A DNA stretch of 44,160 nucleotides from a bacterium F11 (GTDB lineage Bacteria; Elusimicrobiota; Elusimicrobia; F11), in NCBI GenBank assembly GCA_002176905.1, contig MSYE01000077.1, forward strand, positions 1 through 44,160, in the 5' to 3' direction. Shown piece by piece: positions 32,126-39,890 of this stretch. Position 1 is the first letter of the stretch, and each line of letters starts with the position of its first letter. The notes under the pieces are model-generated. The model did not search any database. It worked only from the letters and a program-made list of their open reading frames with translations, and was not told the DNA's origin. Both the position numbers and the translations under genes were made by a program.

Positions 32126-32539
32126 TCAATACTTTTTCAATATGACCTTCAGATCTCGCCGGGATGCAGCCAATTTAACCCAGCAACGACCTTCCTTCCA
32201 TTTGGTTGAGAGAACCTTTGCTCCTTTTACCAAACCCTTTATCTCACTTTCCAATTTGTGGTAAGCCACTTCCATAACCTCAACGGTTTTTCCCGATTTG
32301 ACCTTCTTTTTATCGATGTAATTCAACAATTGGGTTTGTGCAACGACAATGGCCGCTTCCCTTGAAAGAGCCATGGCTTGGGTTTGATTGGTGACTTCTT
32401 CTGGAATGGGAGCACTGGCCCACACCTTTATTGTCCGCCCCCTTTCTTTTATCTTTACTTTCTCTTTTGCATGAATGAACCCAAAAAAGGATAAAATAAG
32501 CACCAACATTAGACTGGTTTTGAATAGAATGGGTCGCAT
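32126..32539 (-). CDS. Small exported protein, LPP20-like
   Basis: The product is 137 residues. The signal peptide spans residues 1-24 (ending FIHA). The mature part has the pattern AMALSREAAIVVAQTQLLNYI ... EVAYHKLESEIKGLVKGAKVLSTKW ... RCWVKLAA, resembling the LPP20/FlgO-like periplasmic domain found in envelope proteins. It is the first gene of a three-gene envelope operon and is divergent from the DnaJ-domain gene (33 bp). The domain call is tentative. Confidence 0.65.
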   Translation of the reverse strand: MRPILFKTSLMLVLILSFFGFIHAKEKVKIKERGRTIKVWASAPIPEEVTNQTQAMALSREAAIVVAQTQLLNYIDKKKVKSGKTVEVMEVAYHKLESEIKGLVKGAKVLSTKWKEGRCWVKLAASRRDLKVILKKY

Positions 32540-32572
32540 AAAAATCTCCTTTTAGGAAATGGTTTAAATTAT

Positions 32573-33013
32573 ATGAGAAAAGGTTACTTTTATCGGTTGA
32601 TTATTACCAGGCTTGTTCCTTTCCTGATGCGTCATCCTCTTGTGGTTTTTTCGATTTGGGTTATCTATCTGATCATTCCGGTTGACATGATCCCAGAGGC
32701 CATGACGGGTTTCCTGGGTTACTTTGATGACCTCCTTCTCTTGTTGGCATCCCTTTTCCTTACGCAAAAATTAAAGAAAAGAGGGGCCAAAAAACCCGTC
32801 CCCGTATCTTCTTCCCCCAAACGGGATCCGTATGCTGTATTGGATCTTTCGCCCAGTGCCTCCCAAGAAGAGATCCTCAAGGCCTATCGAAAAAGAATGG
32901 CAGAGTATCATCCCGATAAAGTGACCCACTTGGGAAAAGATCTCCAGGAAACCGCCCACATAAAAACAAGAGAAATCCAAGAAGCCTACGAAACGCTAAA
33001 AAAGAATAAGTAG
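32573..33013 (+). CDS. DUF1232-type membrane protein with C-terminal J-domain
   Basis: The product is 146 residues. The N-terminal part (residues 10-65) has the DUF1232/YkvA pattern, with membrane helices around VFSIWVIYLIIPVDMIPEAM and YFDDLLLLLASLFL. The C-terminal part is a J-domain (DPYAVLDLSPSASQEEILKAYRK, EYHPDKVTHLG, IQEAYETLKKNK) with the essential HPD at 113-115. It should recruit DnaK to the membrane. This fusion is known among bacterial DnaJ-like membrane proteins. The gene is a single unit and convergent with the tiny protein gene at 33024. Confidence 0.87.
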   Translation: MRKGYFYRLIITRLVPFLMRHPLVVFSIWVIYLIIPVDMIPEAMTGFLGYFDDLLLLLASLFLTQKLKKRGAKKPVPVSSSPKRDPYAVLDLSPSASQEEILKAYRKRMAEYHPDKVTHLGKDLQETAHIKTREIQEAYETLKKNK

Positions 33014-33023
33014 GAACAGGCCC

Positions 33024-33179
33024 TCATTTTCTGGCGTAAAGCTTTCGAACAAAATCCAACACTTCTACCGGCCGCTTTACCACAATATAAATGGCTGCTA
33101 TAGCAAAGAAGGGAATCGGGAGAATGATATCAAGGAACCCCAACGCAATAAGAATTCCGATTAGTTTTTTTCGACGCAT
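33024..33179 (-). CDS. 51-residue membrane protein
   Basis: ATG 33179 to TGA 33024 encodes MRRKKLIGILIALGFLDIIL and continues through a second hydrophobic stretch (PIPFFAIAAIYIVV) to a basic tail ending KLYARK. The shape, with a basic start, a hydrophobic hairpin and a basic end, suits a small inner-membrane protein. It lies 21 bases after the 49-residue gene and shares its strand with the response regulator. A Shine-Dalgarno sequence is not obvious. No family is known to me. Confidence 0.6.
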   Translation of the reverse strand: MRRKKLIGILIALGFLDIILPIPFFAIAAIYIVVKRPVEVLDFVRKLYARK

Positions 33180-33200
33180 TTTAAGGCGGGGAAGAGCGGT

Positions 33201-33350
33201 TTAAGCCTTGGGGCCCTTTTTACTAGAGGATCGACGGGATCGCGATGTTTTCGGAGATGATGACGTTGGTTTTTGACAACATCCCACCTTGCCACAAAGC
33301 CAACGGACGATGCCATAAAGAACGGCCAGCTTGAGAATAAATCGAAACAT
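33201..33350 (-). CDS. 49-residue membrane/basic-tail protein
   Basis: ATG 33350 to TAA 33201. One N-terminal hydrophobic helix (FRFILKLAVLYGIVRWL) is followed by a Cys motif CGKVGCCQKP and a Ser/Arg/Lys-rich tail (SSSPKTSRSRRSSSKK). AGGAGG is 7 bases upstream and the start is only 11 bases after the response regulator stop, so the two are cotranscribed. It could be a membrane-tethered basic peptide. The function is unknown. Confidence 0.6.
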   Translation of the reverse strand: MFRFILKLAVLYGIVRWLCGKVGCCQKPTSSSPKTSRSRRSSSKKGPKA

Positions 33351-33361
33351 ATTGAATCCTC

Positions 33362-33718
33362 CTATTTCGTTAAACGGGAGACAACATCCAAAAGATCTTT
33401 ATTTGAAAAAGGTTTGGGTAAAAAAGCATGGGCCCCCACACTTCTCAATGTTTTCTCGTCTTTCTCGTAATTTCGAGCTGTCACAATAATGACCTTAGGG
33501 GGATTGGCTAGCCCGAGAACTTTTGTTGTCAGGTGGTATCCACTCAGTTTGGGCATCATCACATCCAGAAGAGCGACATCAAAACTCTGATTTTCAAGCA
33601 ATTTTAGCGCCTCAACCCCATCGTGCGCCCCCACCACCTCATAGCCGGCGCCTTCTAAGACGTCCATCATCACACTTAAAATTTGTTCTTCATCATCCGC
33701 AACCAGAATTCGTTTCAT
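33362..33718 (-). CDS. Single-domain response regulator (CheY-like)
   Basis: The product is 118 residues and consists only of a receiver domain: acidic pocket DDE (8-10), phosphoacceptor Asp52 in VALLDVMMPKLSG, Thr80 in VIIVTARNYEKD, and Lys102 in FLPKPFSNKD. There is no output domain, so it acts through protein contacts or as a phosphate relay. No histidine kinase is in the window. It heads a small operon with two tiny membrane proteins. Confidence 0.92.
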   Translation of the reverse strand: MKRILVADDEEQILSVMMDVLEGAGYEVVGAHDGVEALKLLENQSFDVALLDVMMPKLSGYHLTTKVLGLANPPKVIIVTARNYEKDEKTLRSVGAHAFLPKPFSNKDLLDVVSRLTK

Positions 33719-33882
33719 ATAATTTCACCTAGTCAAATGTAATGAAAATAAATCGCTCTGGCCACCATTTTTATTGAATTTTTATGGAAATCCACCAACC
33801 AACGTCTGTGGCACCATCAACAGCCCGGCTTCGCCTGCGGTTACGCCGGGGCATCTGTCAGGTTCCCGGAGTTCCATCCCCG

Positions 33883-33898
33883 CCTGCCGGCGGGCAGG
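33883..33898. repeat. GC-rich palindrome of the CCTGCC/GGCAGG family
   Basis: CCTGCC (33883-33888) and GGCAGG (33893-33898) around GGCG. The arms equal those of the units in addA. It lies in the 241-bp gap between the response regulator and the secreted protein gene, next to a second GC-rich inverted pair (CCCGGC ... GCCGGG, about 33817-33850). The surrounding frame can be read through but is probably not coding. Confidence 0.6.
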
Positions 33899-33959
33899 TT
33901 GGCGAAGTCAATTTCACAAACTTCCCCCAACTTACATCCAGAATTTCTGGCGGAGACAG

Positions 33960-34475
33960 ATGAACAGAAATAGAATTCTTCAATTCCTGACATTGCTCAT
34001 CCCCCTCTGTATGGGACCCCCCTCAAACCTTTCTGCAGAAACCTCTTTCTCAACCGACGCAAAGAATCGTCCGTACCGCCCTTCCCCCACACGCTTGGTT
34101 CACAAACCAGAGGTCATTCTGGAATGGGCTGATCCCCAAGATGAGTGCCCTGAGGAAAAAGTCTGTATCTTGGGTCAATTGCGGAATGCCGGAGGGAAAA
34201 CCGCCTACAATGTCCATCTTCAAATCGACATTGGTGGAACCAAATATATCAAACCCACCACCTACCTCTATTCCCGAGTTGATCAGACAATGATGAAACC
34301 AGGTGATCAACAAGAATTCTATATGGAAATCGACCGGAAGGTTCCCTATAAAAAACGGGGCAAAATCAAAGTCATTGAGGTTGGGAAATACAATTTTAAG
34401 ATTGTTCCGATTTGGACCAAAACCAAAAAACTCAACAGAAAACAAAAAAGAGTCCGAAAGTTGAGTTTAAATTAA
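33960..34475 (+). CDS. Secreted protein of unknown function
   Basis: The product is 171 residues. I chose ATG 33960 because GGAG is 6 bases upstream and a proper signal peptide begins there (RILQFLTLLIPLCMGPPSNLSA); a longer frame from 33774 would translate repeat DNA. The mature domain (LEWADPQDECPEEKVCILGQLRNAGGKTAYNV ... RVDQTMMKPGDQQEFYMEIDRK, given here in two parts of the same fold) resembles CARDB/FxLYD-type beta-sandwiches that describe extracellular small domains. It has two Cys that could form a disulfide. The tail is basic. The role is unknown. Confidence 0.7.
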   Translation: MNRNRILQFLTLLIPLCMGPPSNLSAETSFSTDAKNRPYRPSPTRLVHKPEVILEWADPQDECPEEKVCILGQLRNAGGKTAYNVHLQIDIGGTKYIKPTTYLYSRVDQTMMKPGDQQEFYMEIDRKVPYKKRGKIKVIEVGKYNFKIVPIWTKTKKLNRKQKRVRKLSLN

Positions 34476-34541
34476 ACAATCTTACCCGCAATGTTTAGGT
34501 TTGTTTTTTTAAGAGATCTTGGCTGATGCTTAAGAGAGGGA

Positions 34542-35567
34542 TTATCTTAATTCAGTAGAAATAATTGAACCTAACGTATCATCACCATTGACTCTATACT
34601 TTCTAATAATCTTTATTTTCTTTGATCCGGTTCCAACTTCAATGGTGAGTTGCGTATATTTAAATGCGGACTGCTGGCCAAAAACGACAATTCCCAATTT
34701 TTCGCTGGCTGCCCCTGTTCCTTCAGCAGAGGCAACAACTTCCAAATCTCCCGATCCATCCAAATTGGCGACCTCTATTTGTGAACCGGTATAATTATCG
34801 TAACCAGCACCGGCAAGGTTGGATCCTTGTCCATAATTAAAATCGCCACTCCCATCCGCTCTGTTTTCAAAATATCTCAAATGGGGCGTGCTGGCTTGCA
34901 TGGCCACAACAATATCCAGCCAGCCATCATTATTGATATCACCAAGCGATAATCCTTTGGGGTCCCCCCCCACGCTGTATTCCCATCCTGCTGAAAAAGA
35001 CCACCCGCCGTCGTTTTTATAGATTTTGAGCATTTCTCCGCCAGTATCCTTTATCACAATAATGTCCAGGTCATCATCATTATCAACATCGCCCAGCTCC
35101 AACCCAGTATAGTTTTCACCTGCGGTGTCCAGGTACCATCCTTGATTGTTATTCTGGTCAATAAAACCGTTAATGTAAAAATTGGAAGGATTTGTTGAGA
35201 CAGCCAATTCGTAAGGATTGCCATTCCCATAACCCCAACCCAAACACGTGCTGCAGGTCAAATCAGCCTCGTTTAGAACAAAGTAACCCAAACTGTTTTC
35301 CGTATTGGCAACAAATATTTTGCCACCAAATATCTCAAGACTTTCTGGTCTTGTCATCCCATAGTTTAGACTGGCCCCATTTTGTCCCAATGTGGCTTTG
35401 TTGAAACGTCTTACAATATCGCTATCAAGGTCAGAAACAAAAACATTCCACTCGTTTAATGCAATTCCGGAGGGTTCGAAATTGGGGTATGATCTGATCC
35501 CTATCGTGCTACCATCCACTTGCCAGTATCTTTTTATGTAACCATCAACCACTCCATTCCCTACCAC
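34542..35567 (-). CDS. FG-GAP/NHL repeat protein, downstream part of an interrupted gene
   Basis: From the likely restart GTG 35567 this is 341 residues. It is in the same frame as the gene at 35652-36938; only one TAA (35652-35654) separates them, and the 28 codons between contain no other stop and continue the beta-propeller pattern. Contents: NHL-like blades (GIALNEWNVFVSDLDSDIVRRF), then FG-GAP/VCBS Ca-binding loops GDVDNDDDLDIIVI, GDINNDGWLDIVVA, ANLDGSGDLEVVAS, and a C-terminal beta domain. It has no signal peptide of its own, so without readthrough it would stay in the cell, probably unused. Confidence 0.7.
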   Translation of the reverse strand: MVGNGVVDGYIKRYWQVDGSTIGIRSYPNFEPSGIALNEWNVFVSDLDSDIVRRFNKATLGQNGASLNYGMTRPESLEIFGGKIFVANTENSLGYFVLNEADLTCSTCLGWGYGNGNPYELAVSTNPSNFYINGFIDQNNNQGWYLDTAGENYTGLELGDVDNDDDLDIIVIKDTGGEMLKIYKNDGGWSFSAGWEYSVGGDPKGLSLGDINNDGWLDIVVAMQASTPHLRYFENRADGSGDFNYGQGSNLAGAGYDNYTGSQIEVANLDGSGDLEVVASAEGTGAASEKLGIVVFGQQSAFKYTQLTIEVGTGSKKIKIIRKYRVNGDDTLGSIISTELR

Positions 35568-35651
35568 AAAGACCTGATTTCCATCAGATCTGACATCTCG
35601 CGGCGATCGGCTATATAAAACCCTTTCTGGCGGAGCTAGAACGAGGTTAGA

Positions 35652-36938
35652 TTAAAACCGCCGATGAACTCTGTTGTTATTCCTATCAGCCACATAAACA
35701 TAGTCATTGTCTACGGCAATTCCATGTGGGTGATCAAATTGATTTAAATTACCCCCTTGTCCATTAGAAACCTGACGGACAAGATCGTAATTATCCAATC
35801 GTCTTTTTTGGATTCGATGTGACGATGTTTCTGAAATGTAAATATAGTCTTCATCCATGGCAATATATTTCGGAGATATTGAATTCATTTCAAAGGAGTC
35901 CATATCAAAAAAGGCCCAACCAAAGCCAGGCTCTGTGTAACCTCTTATTACCCTTGAATGCCACGCCGTGTGCAAAAAAGGACCCGTTGAAATAATGGCC
36001 TGGTGGACCGAAATCCCTGGTCCTCCATTTTGTTTTATTTTCACCAAATCCAAATCACCATCTCCGTCCATGTCCCCCATCTTAATTTGAGTAGGTGTCC
36101 CCCAAAAATTGATTCCAGAATTCATTGTTAACTGGAATGATCCATCTCCGTAATTTTCGATGATTCCCCAATCAGCATCCCCGCTTGTTGGAACGATCCT
36201 TTGAGCAGCGGATGGGGATACATAAAGATCCAAATCTCCGTCACTATCATAATCAACCAATTCGACATATGAAGAGGGAGGGGTACCCGTAAAATTGACA
36301 ACGGAACCAATATCTCCAGACCCATCATTGTATCCGAGAATAGGGAAACTGTTCGTCGCCAATAGATAGTCCAAATGACCATCTTTATTTACATCTCCAA
36401 CGGCCACATCGTTTACATCGAATGCATAACTTGTCAACTCTTCGAAAGTATAATTTAATCCACTCCCTTTTCTATAAAGAGCAGGGGATTGCCCTCCAAT
36501 ACCATCATTGTTTCCAGCAAAAACATCAACATCACGCGAGGTCTCATAATGAACCTCAACAGTATTGGATTCATCATAAATATAACGAAAACTGATCCAT
36601 CCATTTTTCAGGTCGTAGCTGTAATTAGCTTGGGCCATTCCATCACGCCTATCAAGAAGATTGGTATCAATTTTGACATGAATGATTTTATTGATGGGAC
36701 GGTGACTGAGGTAAAAGAGGTGCCGTGGATTGAGATCATCCATTGTCAGCGTATCAGTTGTTTCAAAGACGCCATCCCGATCAACATCACCAACGCCAAT
36801 CGCAATGGTTTTGGGGAGAACATCTCCGGTAAGTTTATCGGAGCCTCCATATACACCCTTAAGTTCAAAGGCACCCTCGCTCAATGAAGAGGCCAATAAA
36901 AAGAAAAAGACAGCAGAGAGAGATCTGCCTAATCTCAT
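35652..36938 (-). CDS. Secreted FG-GAP/NHL repeat protein, upstream part ended by in-frame TAA
   Basis: The product is 428 residues from ATG 36938 (AAAGGGAT upstream). A signal peptide (residues 1-22, ending SEGA) is followed by a beta region and FG-GAP/VCBS loops GDVNKDGHLDYLLA, VDYDSDGDLDLYVS and GDMDGDGDLDLVKI. NHL blades follow, from PKYIAMDEDYIYISETSSH to HGIAVDNDYVYVADRNNNRVHRRF, where TAA stops it in mid-blade. The remaining frame continues at 35651. It lies downstream of three pseudopilin genes and may be a surface adhesin. It is either a recent pseudogene, a sequencing error or a readthrough site. Confidence 0.75.
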   Translation of the reverse strand: MRLGRSLSAVFFFLLASSLSEGAFELKGVYGGSDKLTGDVLPKTIAIGVGDVDRDGVFETTDTLTMDDLNPRHLFYLSHRPINKIIHVKIDTNLLDRRDGMAQANYSYDLKNGWISFRYIYDESNTVEVHYETSRDVDVFAGNNDGIGGQSPALYRKGSGLNYTFEELTSYAFDVNDVAVGDVNKDGHLDYLLATNSFPILGYNDGSGDIGSVVNFTGTPPSSYVELVDYDSDGDLDLYVSPSAAQRIVPTSGDADWGIIENYGDGSFQLTMNSGINFWGTPTQIKMGDMDGDGDLDLVKIKQNGGPGISVHQAIISTGPFLHTAWHSRVIRGYTEPGFGWAFFDMDSFEMNSISPKYIAMDEDYIYISETSSHRIQKRRLDNYDLVRQVSNGQGGNLNQFDHPHGIAVDNDYVYVADRNNNRVHRRF

Positions 36939-37029
36939 TTTTTATCCCTTTGGGCTTATTTTTTGACCCTCAACCTGAACGCACTTTTAAGTGTAATAGA
37001 TCGCTGTGACAGACCTGTGACAAAAATAA

Positions 37030-37056
37030 GACAATTTAATGATTAATATGTTACAA
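37030..37056 (-). promoter_or_regulatory. Candidate shared upstream element (copy 1)
   Basis: On the minus strand this 27-base stretch begins TTGTAAC and ends TCATTAAATTGTC. A stretch with 19 of 27 identical bases lies at 39109-39135 before the pseudopilin operon. It is about 95 bases upstream of the FG-GAP protein ATG. TTGTCA and CTGTCA words follow it. It could be a common activator site; the rest of the 36939-37107 gap shows no gene. Confidence 0.35.
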
Positions 37057-37107
37057 ACAACAAAAAAGCCGCCATTTTCAGGACTATTTTTAATACGGTA
37101 CTAATTC

Positions 37108-37434
37108 TTATTCCGTTGAAATGGAAATGTCGTGAACGGTCATGGTGACAGTTTCCCCATCAATTGAAATTGTTTTAACCGTGGGTGTTGAACTCATCCC
37201 CCATCTATGCTCCAAACCGATATTGTCTGGTCTCAATAAGTCAAAATGCCCCCTCTCCAATCCCCCCACGGCTTTTTGATATTGGTCTGTAATGGCAATG
37301 GTTTCAATGTGTTCTTTTGATCCAATTGTCCCAAACCGGTGAAGAATAAAAACGCCAAGAATACTCACACCTGTTAAAAAAACCAAAACCATGGGCATAA
37401 CCATTCCGTCTCTTCTTTTCCTAAGTTGAACCAT
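37108..37434 (-). CDS. PilX-like pilus assembly protein
   Basis: The product is 109 residues from ATG 37434, with AAGGAG 8 bases upstream. The N-terminus RRDGMVMPMVLVFLTGVSIL is a PilX_N-like membrane segment, without the classic Glu5 of prepilins. The rest is a short beta-rich ectodomain. It is the third gene of a minor-pilin run. Such proteins prime type IV pili or type II secretion pseudopili. The short length suggests a minimal version; the assignment rests on context plus the N-terminus. Confidence 0.6.
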   Translation of the reverse strand: MVQLRKRRDGMVMPMVLVFLTGVSILGVFILHRFGTIGSKEHIETIAITDQYQKAVGGLERGHFDLLRPDNIGLEHRWGMSSTPTVKTISIDGETVTMTVHDISISTE

Positions 37435-37448
37435 TCTTCTGACTCCTT

Positions 37449-37967
37449 TTAAGGCGAATTGCTTACGAGACTTTTTATCTCCGTGCTTTTGGATTTTCCA
37501 GCAACCTCCCATGACACAACAACTTTAATCTGCTTAAAATTCTCTTGTGTTCCAACGACGGTAACATCTAAGCCGATATCGGCTTCAACATAATCCACCA
37601 CGACGTCCCTTCTAAAACCAGTTATGGGGAAATCAAAGTAACCGTTAAAATCATCAATATCATCAAATGTTGCAAGAACTGTTTCTCCAGCATCCAATCC
37701 GAGGCTAGCAGAACCCAATGGGATATACGTGGGTACCGGACCAGTTAGCTCATCCCAGGCATACCCTCGAATAAAATCCACCATATTTTGGCCAAGAAGA
37801 AGAGCTGTTTCTTTTTGCAGGCGGTCATCCATACCCTTTCTGGTCTTCATGATCATTGACACCGTTGGAACCAATGCGATGGTTACCAAAACAGCGGCGA
37901 GGATCAATTCCACCAAGGTGGCTCCATTTATTTTTGTTCTTTTATTTTCCTTAAGGGGATAACGCAT
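37449..37967 (-). CDS. Prepilin-like protein (PilV/GspI type)
   Basis: The product is 172 residues from ATG 37967 (GGA upstream), overlapping the end of the preceding pseudopilin gene by 17 bases. The prepilin peptidase site is NG|ATLVELILAAVLVTIAL (cleavage after Gly15, with Glu at mature position 5), followed by the hydrophobic spine. The ectodomain is beta-rich. A longer frame from 38018 is less likely. No pilQ, pilB or pilD genes are visible, so the assembly machinery lies elsewhere. Confidence 0.8.
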   Translation of the reverse strand: MRYPLKENKRTKINGATLVELILAAVLVTIALVPTVSMIMKTRKGMDDRLQKETALLLGQNMVDFIRGYAWDELTGPVPTYIPLGSASLGLDAGETVLATFDDIDDFNGYFDFPITGFRRDVVVDYVEADIGLDVTVVGTQENFKQIKVVVSWEVAGKSKSTEIKSLVSNSP

Positions 37968-39048
37968 AAAATTCCAATTCTGTAAGATTAAGCTCTGTTT
38001 GTGATTTATCCTCAGCATCTCTCAAACCAACCGTGAAAGTAATCGGCGAATCATTTGCTTTATCAGGAACCTGCAAAAGCATATCAAAGGTGAATTCAAT
38101 TAATTCCGCATTCATAAAAAGACGTGTGGGAGATACTTCTTCCCAATCGGATAATGAGGAGTTAAATCGTTCCCGAATGAGATAATTTATTGATCCTTCC
38201 GTACCAATCCGATATCGAAATTGTATGGCTTGACCATCAATTTCTCTAACAAACTGAAAACCCACCGGCTCAAACACATCGAAAGGATTGGGTATCCGAT
38301 TCGTGTTCTCTGCATTTAAAATGGGAGAGAGCAATACGGAGCGGATTGAGGATAAAGAAATATTATCGAAAAAGGCCCATTCGTCACTATTGTCAACCGA
38401 GAGCTGAAAATGCACCTCATTGGCAGGAATACTATTCTGGACATAGGTACCATTAGGAGGATAACGAAACTGTAGCCGACTCCACCCCACACTGGTTGTT
38501 GTAGAGAAACCCAAGACATTATCATTGTTATCCAACAAAGTTATTCTGCATTCCGTTGGGGGCGCAGGAGAAGGACCAACTTTCATCACCCACCCCGTAA
38601 CCATATAAGCATTACCCTTTGTCAATTTTATTGGGGTTGTTGAAGAATAGGTGACCAGATTATTATCATCGCTTTTCAAGGCCAAAGATCGAAGGCCGCC
38701 TCGCGTATCATTGAACACTTCGCCATCTGTATAACGATATTGACCGTTTCCCCCAACAGCATTATCCCAATGTCTCGGTGTTGACGGATTATCTTCTTCT
38801 TCAAACGACCCATTTTGCATAATATTGCCCATCGAATACCGATAGGCGGAGCGCATATCTCGCATCAAATAAATCATGGAGCTGAGCAAGGCGCTTTGTG
38901 AATTTTGCATACGGAAAGCGCTACCGGTCAGTCTATTGGATTGATGAAGAAACAGTTGAAAAGCCAATGCTATTACGGCGCTCACCCCAATAACCATTGA
39001 GAGCTCAACAATAGTAACGCCAGCCTTTTTCAAAAGGTTGTTTATCAT
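37951..39048 (-). CDS. Prepilin-like protein (PilW type) with CBM-like ectodomain
   Basis: The product is 365 residues. The prepilin motif is KKAG|VTIVELSMVIGVSAVIA (cleavage after Gly10, Glu at mature +5). After the pilin helix, residues 75-240 look like a carbohydrate-binding module of the CBM4/9 jelly-roll kind: it opens NGSFEEEDNPSTPRHWDN, continues with Trp-rich strands (AYMVTGWVMKVG, VGWSRLQFRYPP) and closes WAFFDNISLSSI. The C-terminal 110 residues are a beta domain common in PilW-type proteins. It is the first gene of a three-pilin operon. It may let the pseudopilus tip bind glycans; this is inference from pattern only. Confidence 0.78.
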   Translation of the reverse strand: MINNLLKKAGVTIVELSMVIGVSAVIALAFQLFLHQSNRLTGSAFRMQNSQSALLSSMIYLMRDMRSAYRYSMGNIMQNGSFEEEDNPSTPRHWDNAVGGNGQYRYTDGEVFNDTRGGLRSLALKSDDNNLVTYSSTTPIKLTKGNAYMVTGWVMKVGPSPAPPTECRITLLDNNDNVLGFSTTTSVGWSRLQFRYPPNGTYVQNSIPANEVHFQLSVDNSDEWAFFDNISLSSIRSVLLSPILNAENTNRIPNPFDVFEPVGFQFVREIDGQAIQFRYRIGTEGSINYLIRERFNSSLSDWEEVSPTRLFMNAELIEFTFDMLLQVPDKANDSPITFTVGLRDAEDKSQTELNLTELEFYALSP

Positions 39049-39108
39049 TTTTCCCTTATCGATAAATGCGTGATCCTTATTATATAGACAAGCATAAGGT
39101 ATAAATGT

Positions 39109-39135
39109 GACAATCTAATGACATTTTGGTGACAA
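39109..39135 (-). promoter_or_regulatory. Candidate shared upstream element (copy 2)
   Basis: This minus-strand stretch begins TTGTCAC and ends TCATTAGATTGTC, matching 37030-37056 at 19 of 27 positions. It is about 60 bases upstream of the first pseudopilin gene. A TATAAT hexamer lies between it and the start codon (near 39079-39084). It may mark co-regulation with the FG-GAP gene. Confidence 0.35.
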
Positions 39136-39227
39136 TCCTTATTTCATAAATTAAATTTGACCATTTCTTCTCATAAATATACGTTTTTGCTACTTTACAT
39201 CATCAAACCTCAAGGGGGATCATCACC

Positions 39228-39854
39228 ATGGCGCTAACTGACTTCTATAGCAACTTTCATCTTTTTATTCGGTGGCTTCACGTCATTGCCGGAATTGCGT
39301 GGATTGGTATCCTCTACTTCTTTAATTTCATCAACATTCACTTGCAAAAAACGCTTGAAGAGTCCGGCAAAAAGGCCGTCAACCCGAAATTGATGCCAAG
39401 AGCCTTGTGGTGGTTTCGATGGGGTGCCATGATCACGTTTGTGGCGGGTCTGGTCCTCTTCTTCCTAAATTACATGTACGAACCCGGTATTGGGGTGGGG
39501 GCTTCTGCCAATTGGAGTGATATCGATGGACTAACCAGCCGGGCATCCTGGATTATCATGGGGATGTTGTTTGGAACCGCGATGTGGTTCAATGTGTGGT
39601 TTGTTATCTGGCCGGCCCAGAAGAAAATCCTAAAGGGACAGGGTTCCAAAGAAAAATTGGCCATCCTTCGGTCCCGTGCCGGCAAATTCTCTAAGATGAA
39701 TACCTATATGTCCGGCCCAATGCTCTTCGGTATGCTTGCCCCCAACCATTATGGCTCAGCCAACTTCGTCACCCTTATCGTTGCCATTGTTTTGGGGGTT
39801 TTTGCGATCTGGGTTGCCTACCGACATGCAGGAAAAGTGGGCCAATCCGTATAA
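39228..39854 (+). CDS. PuuD-like (urate oxidase N-terminal domain) membrane protein
   Basis: The product is 208 residues with about four to five membrane helices. The start of the protein, FIRWLHVIAGIAWIGILYFFNFINI, with its His and Gly-Ile-Ala-Trp-Ile-Gly, is typical of PF06181, the membrane domain of urate hydroxylase PuuD. WWFRWGAMITFVAGLVLF, and WFVIWPAQKKIL with downstream KMNTYMSGPMLFGM, fit too. PuuD proper carries a C-terminal cytochrome c domain that is absent here. No purine degradation genes are nearby. It may be a redox or haem-linked membrane protein of another role. AAGGGGG precedes ATG 39228. Confidence 0.78.
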   Translation: MALTDFYSNFHLFIRWLHVIAGIAWIGILYFFNFINIHLQKTLEESGKKAVNPKLMPRALWWFRWGAMITFVAGLVLFFLNYMYEPGIGVGASANWSDIDGLTSRASWIIMGMLFGTAMWFNVWFVIWPAQKKILKGQGSKEKLAILRSRAGKFSKMNTYMSGPMLFGMLAPNHYGSANFVTLIVAIVLGVFAIWVAYRHAGKVGQSV

Positions 39855-39890
39855 AACAGATAAAAGAGAAGACCCTCTATAGCTAAGAGT

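Noticed and set aside
33774..33959. N-terminal extension of the secreted protein
   Set aside because: It translates repeat DNA and would bury the signal peptide that starts at 33960.
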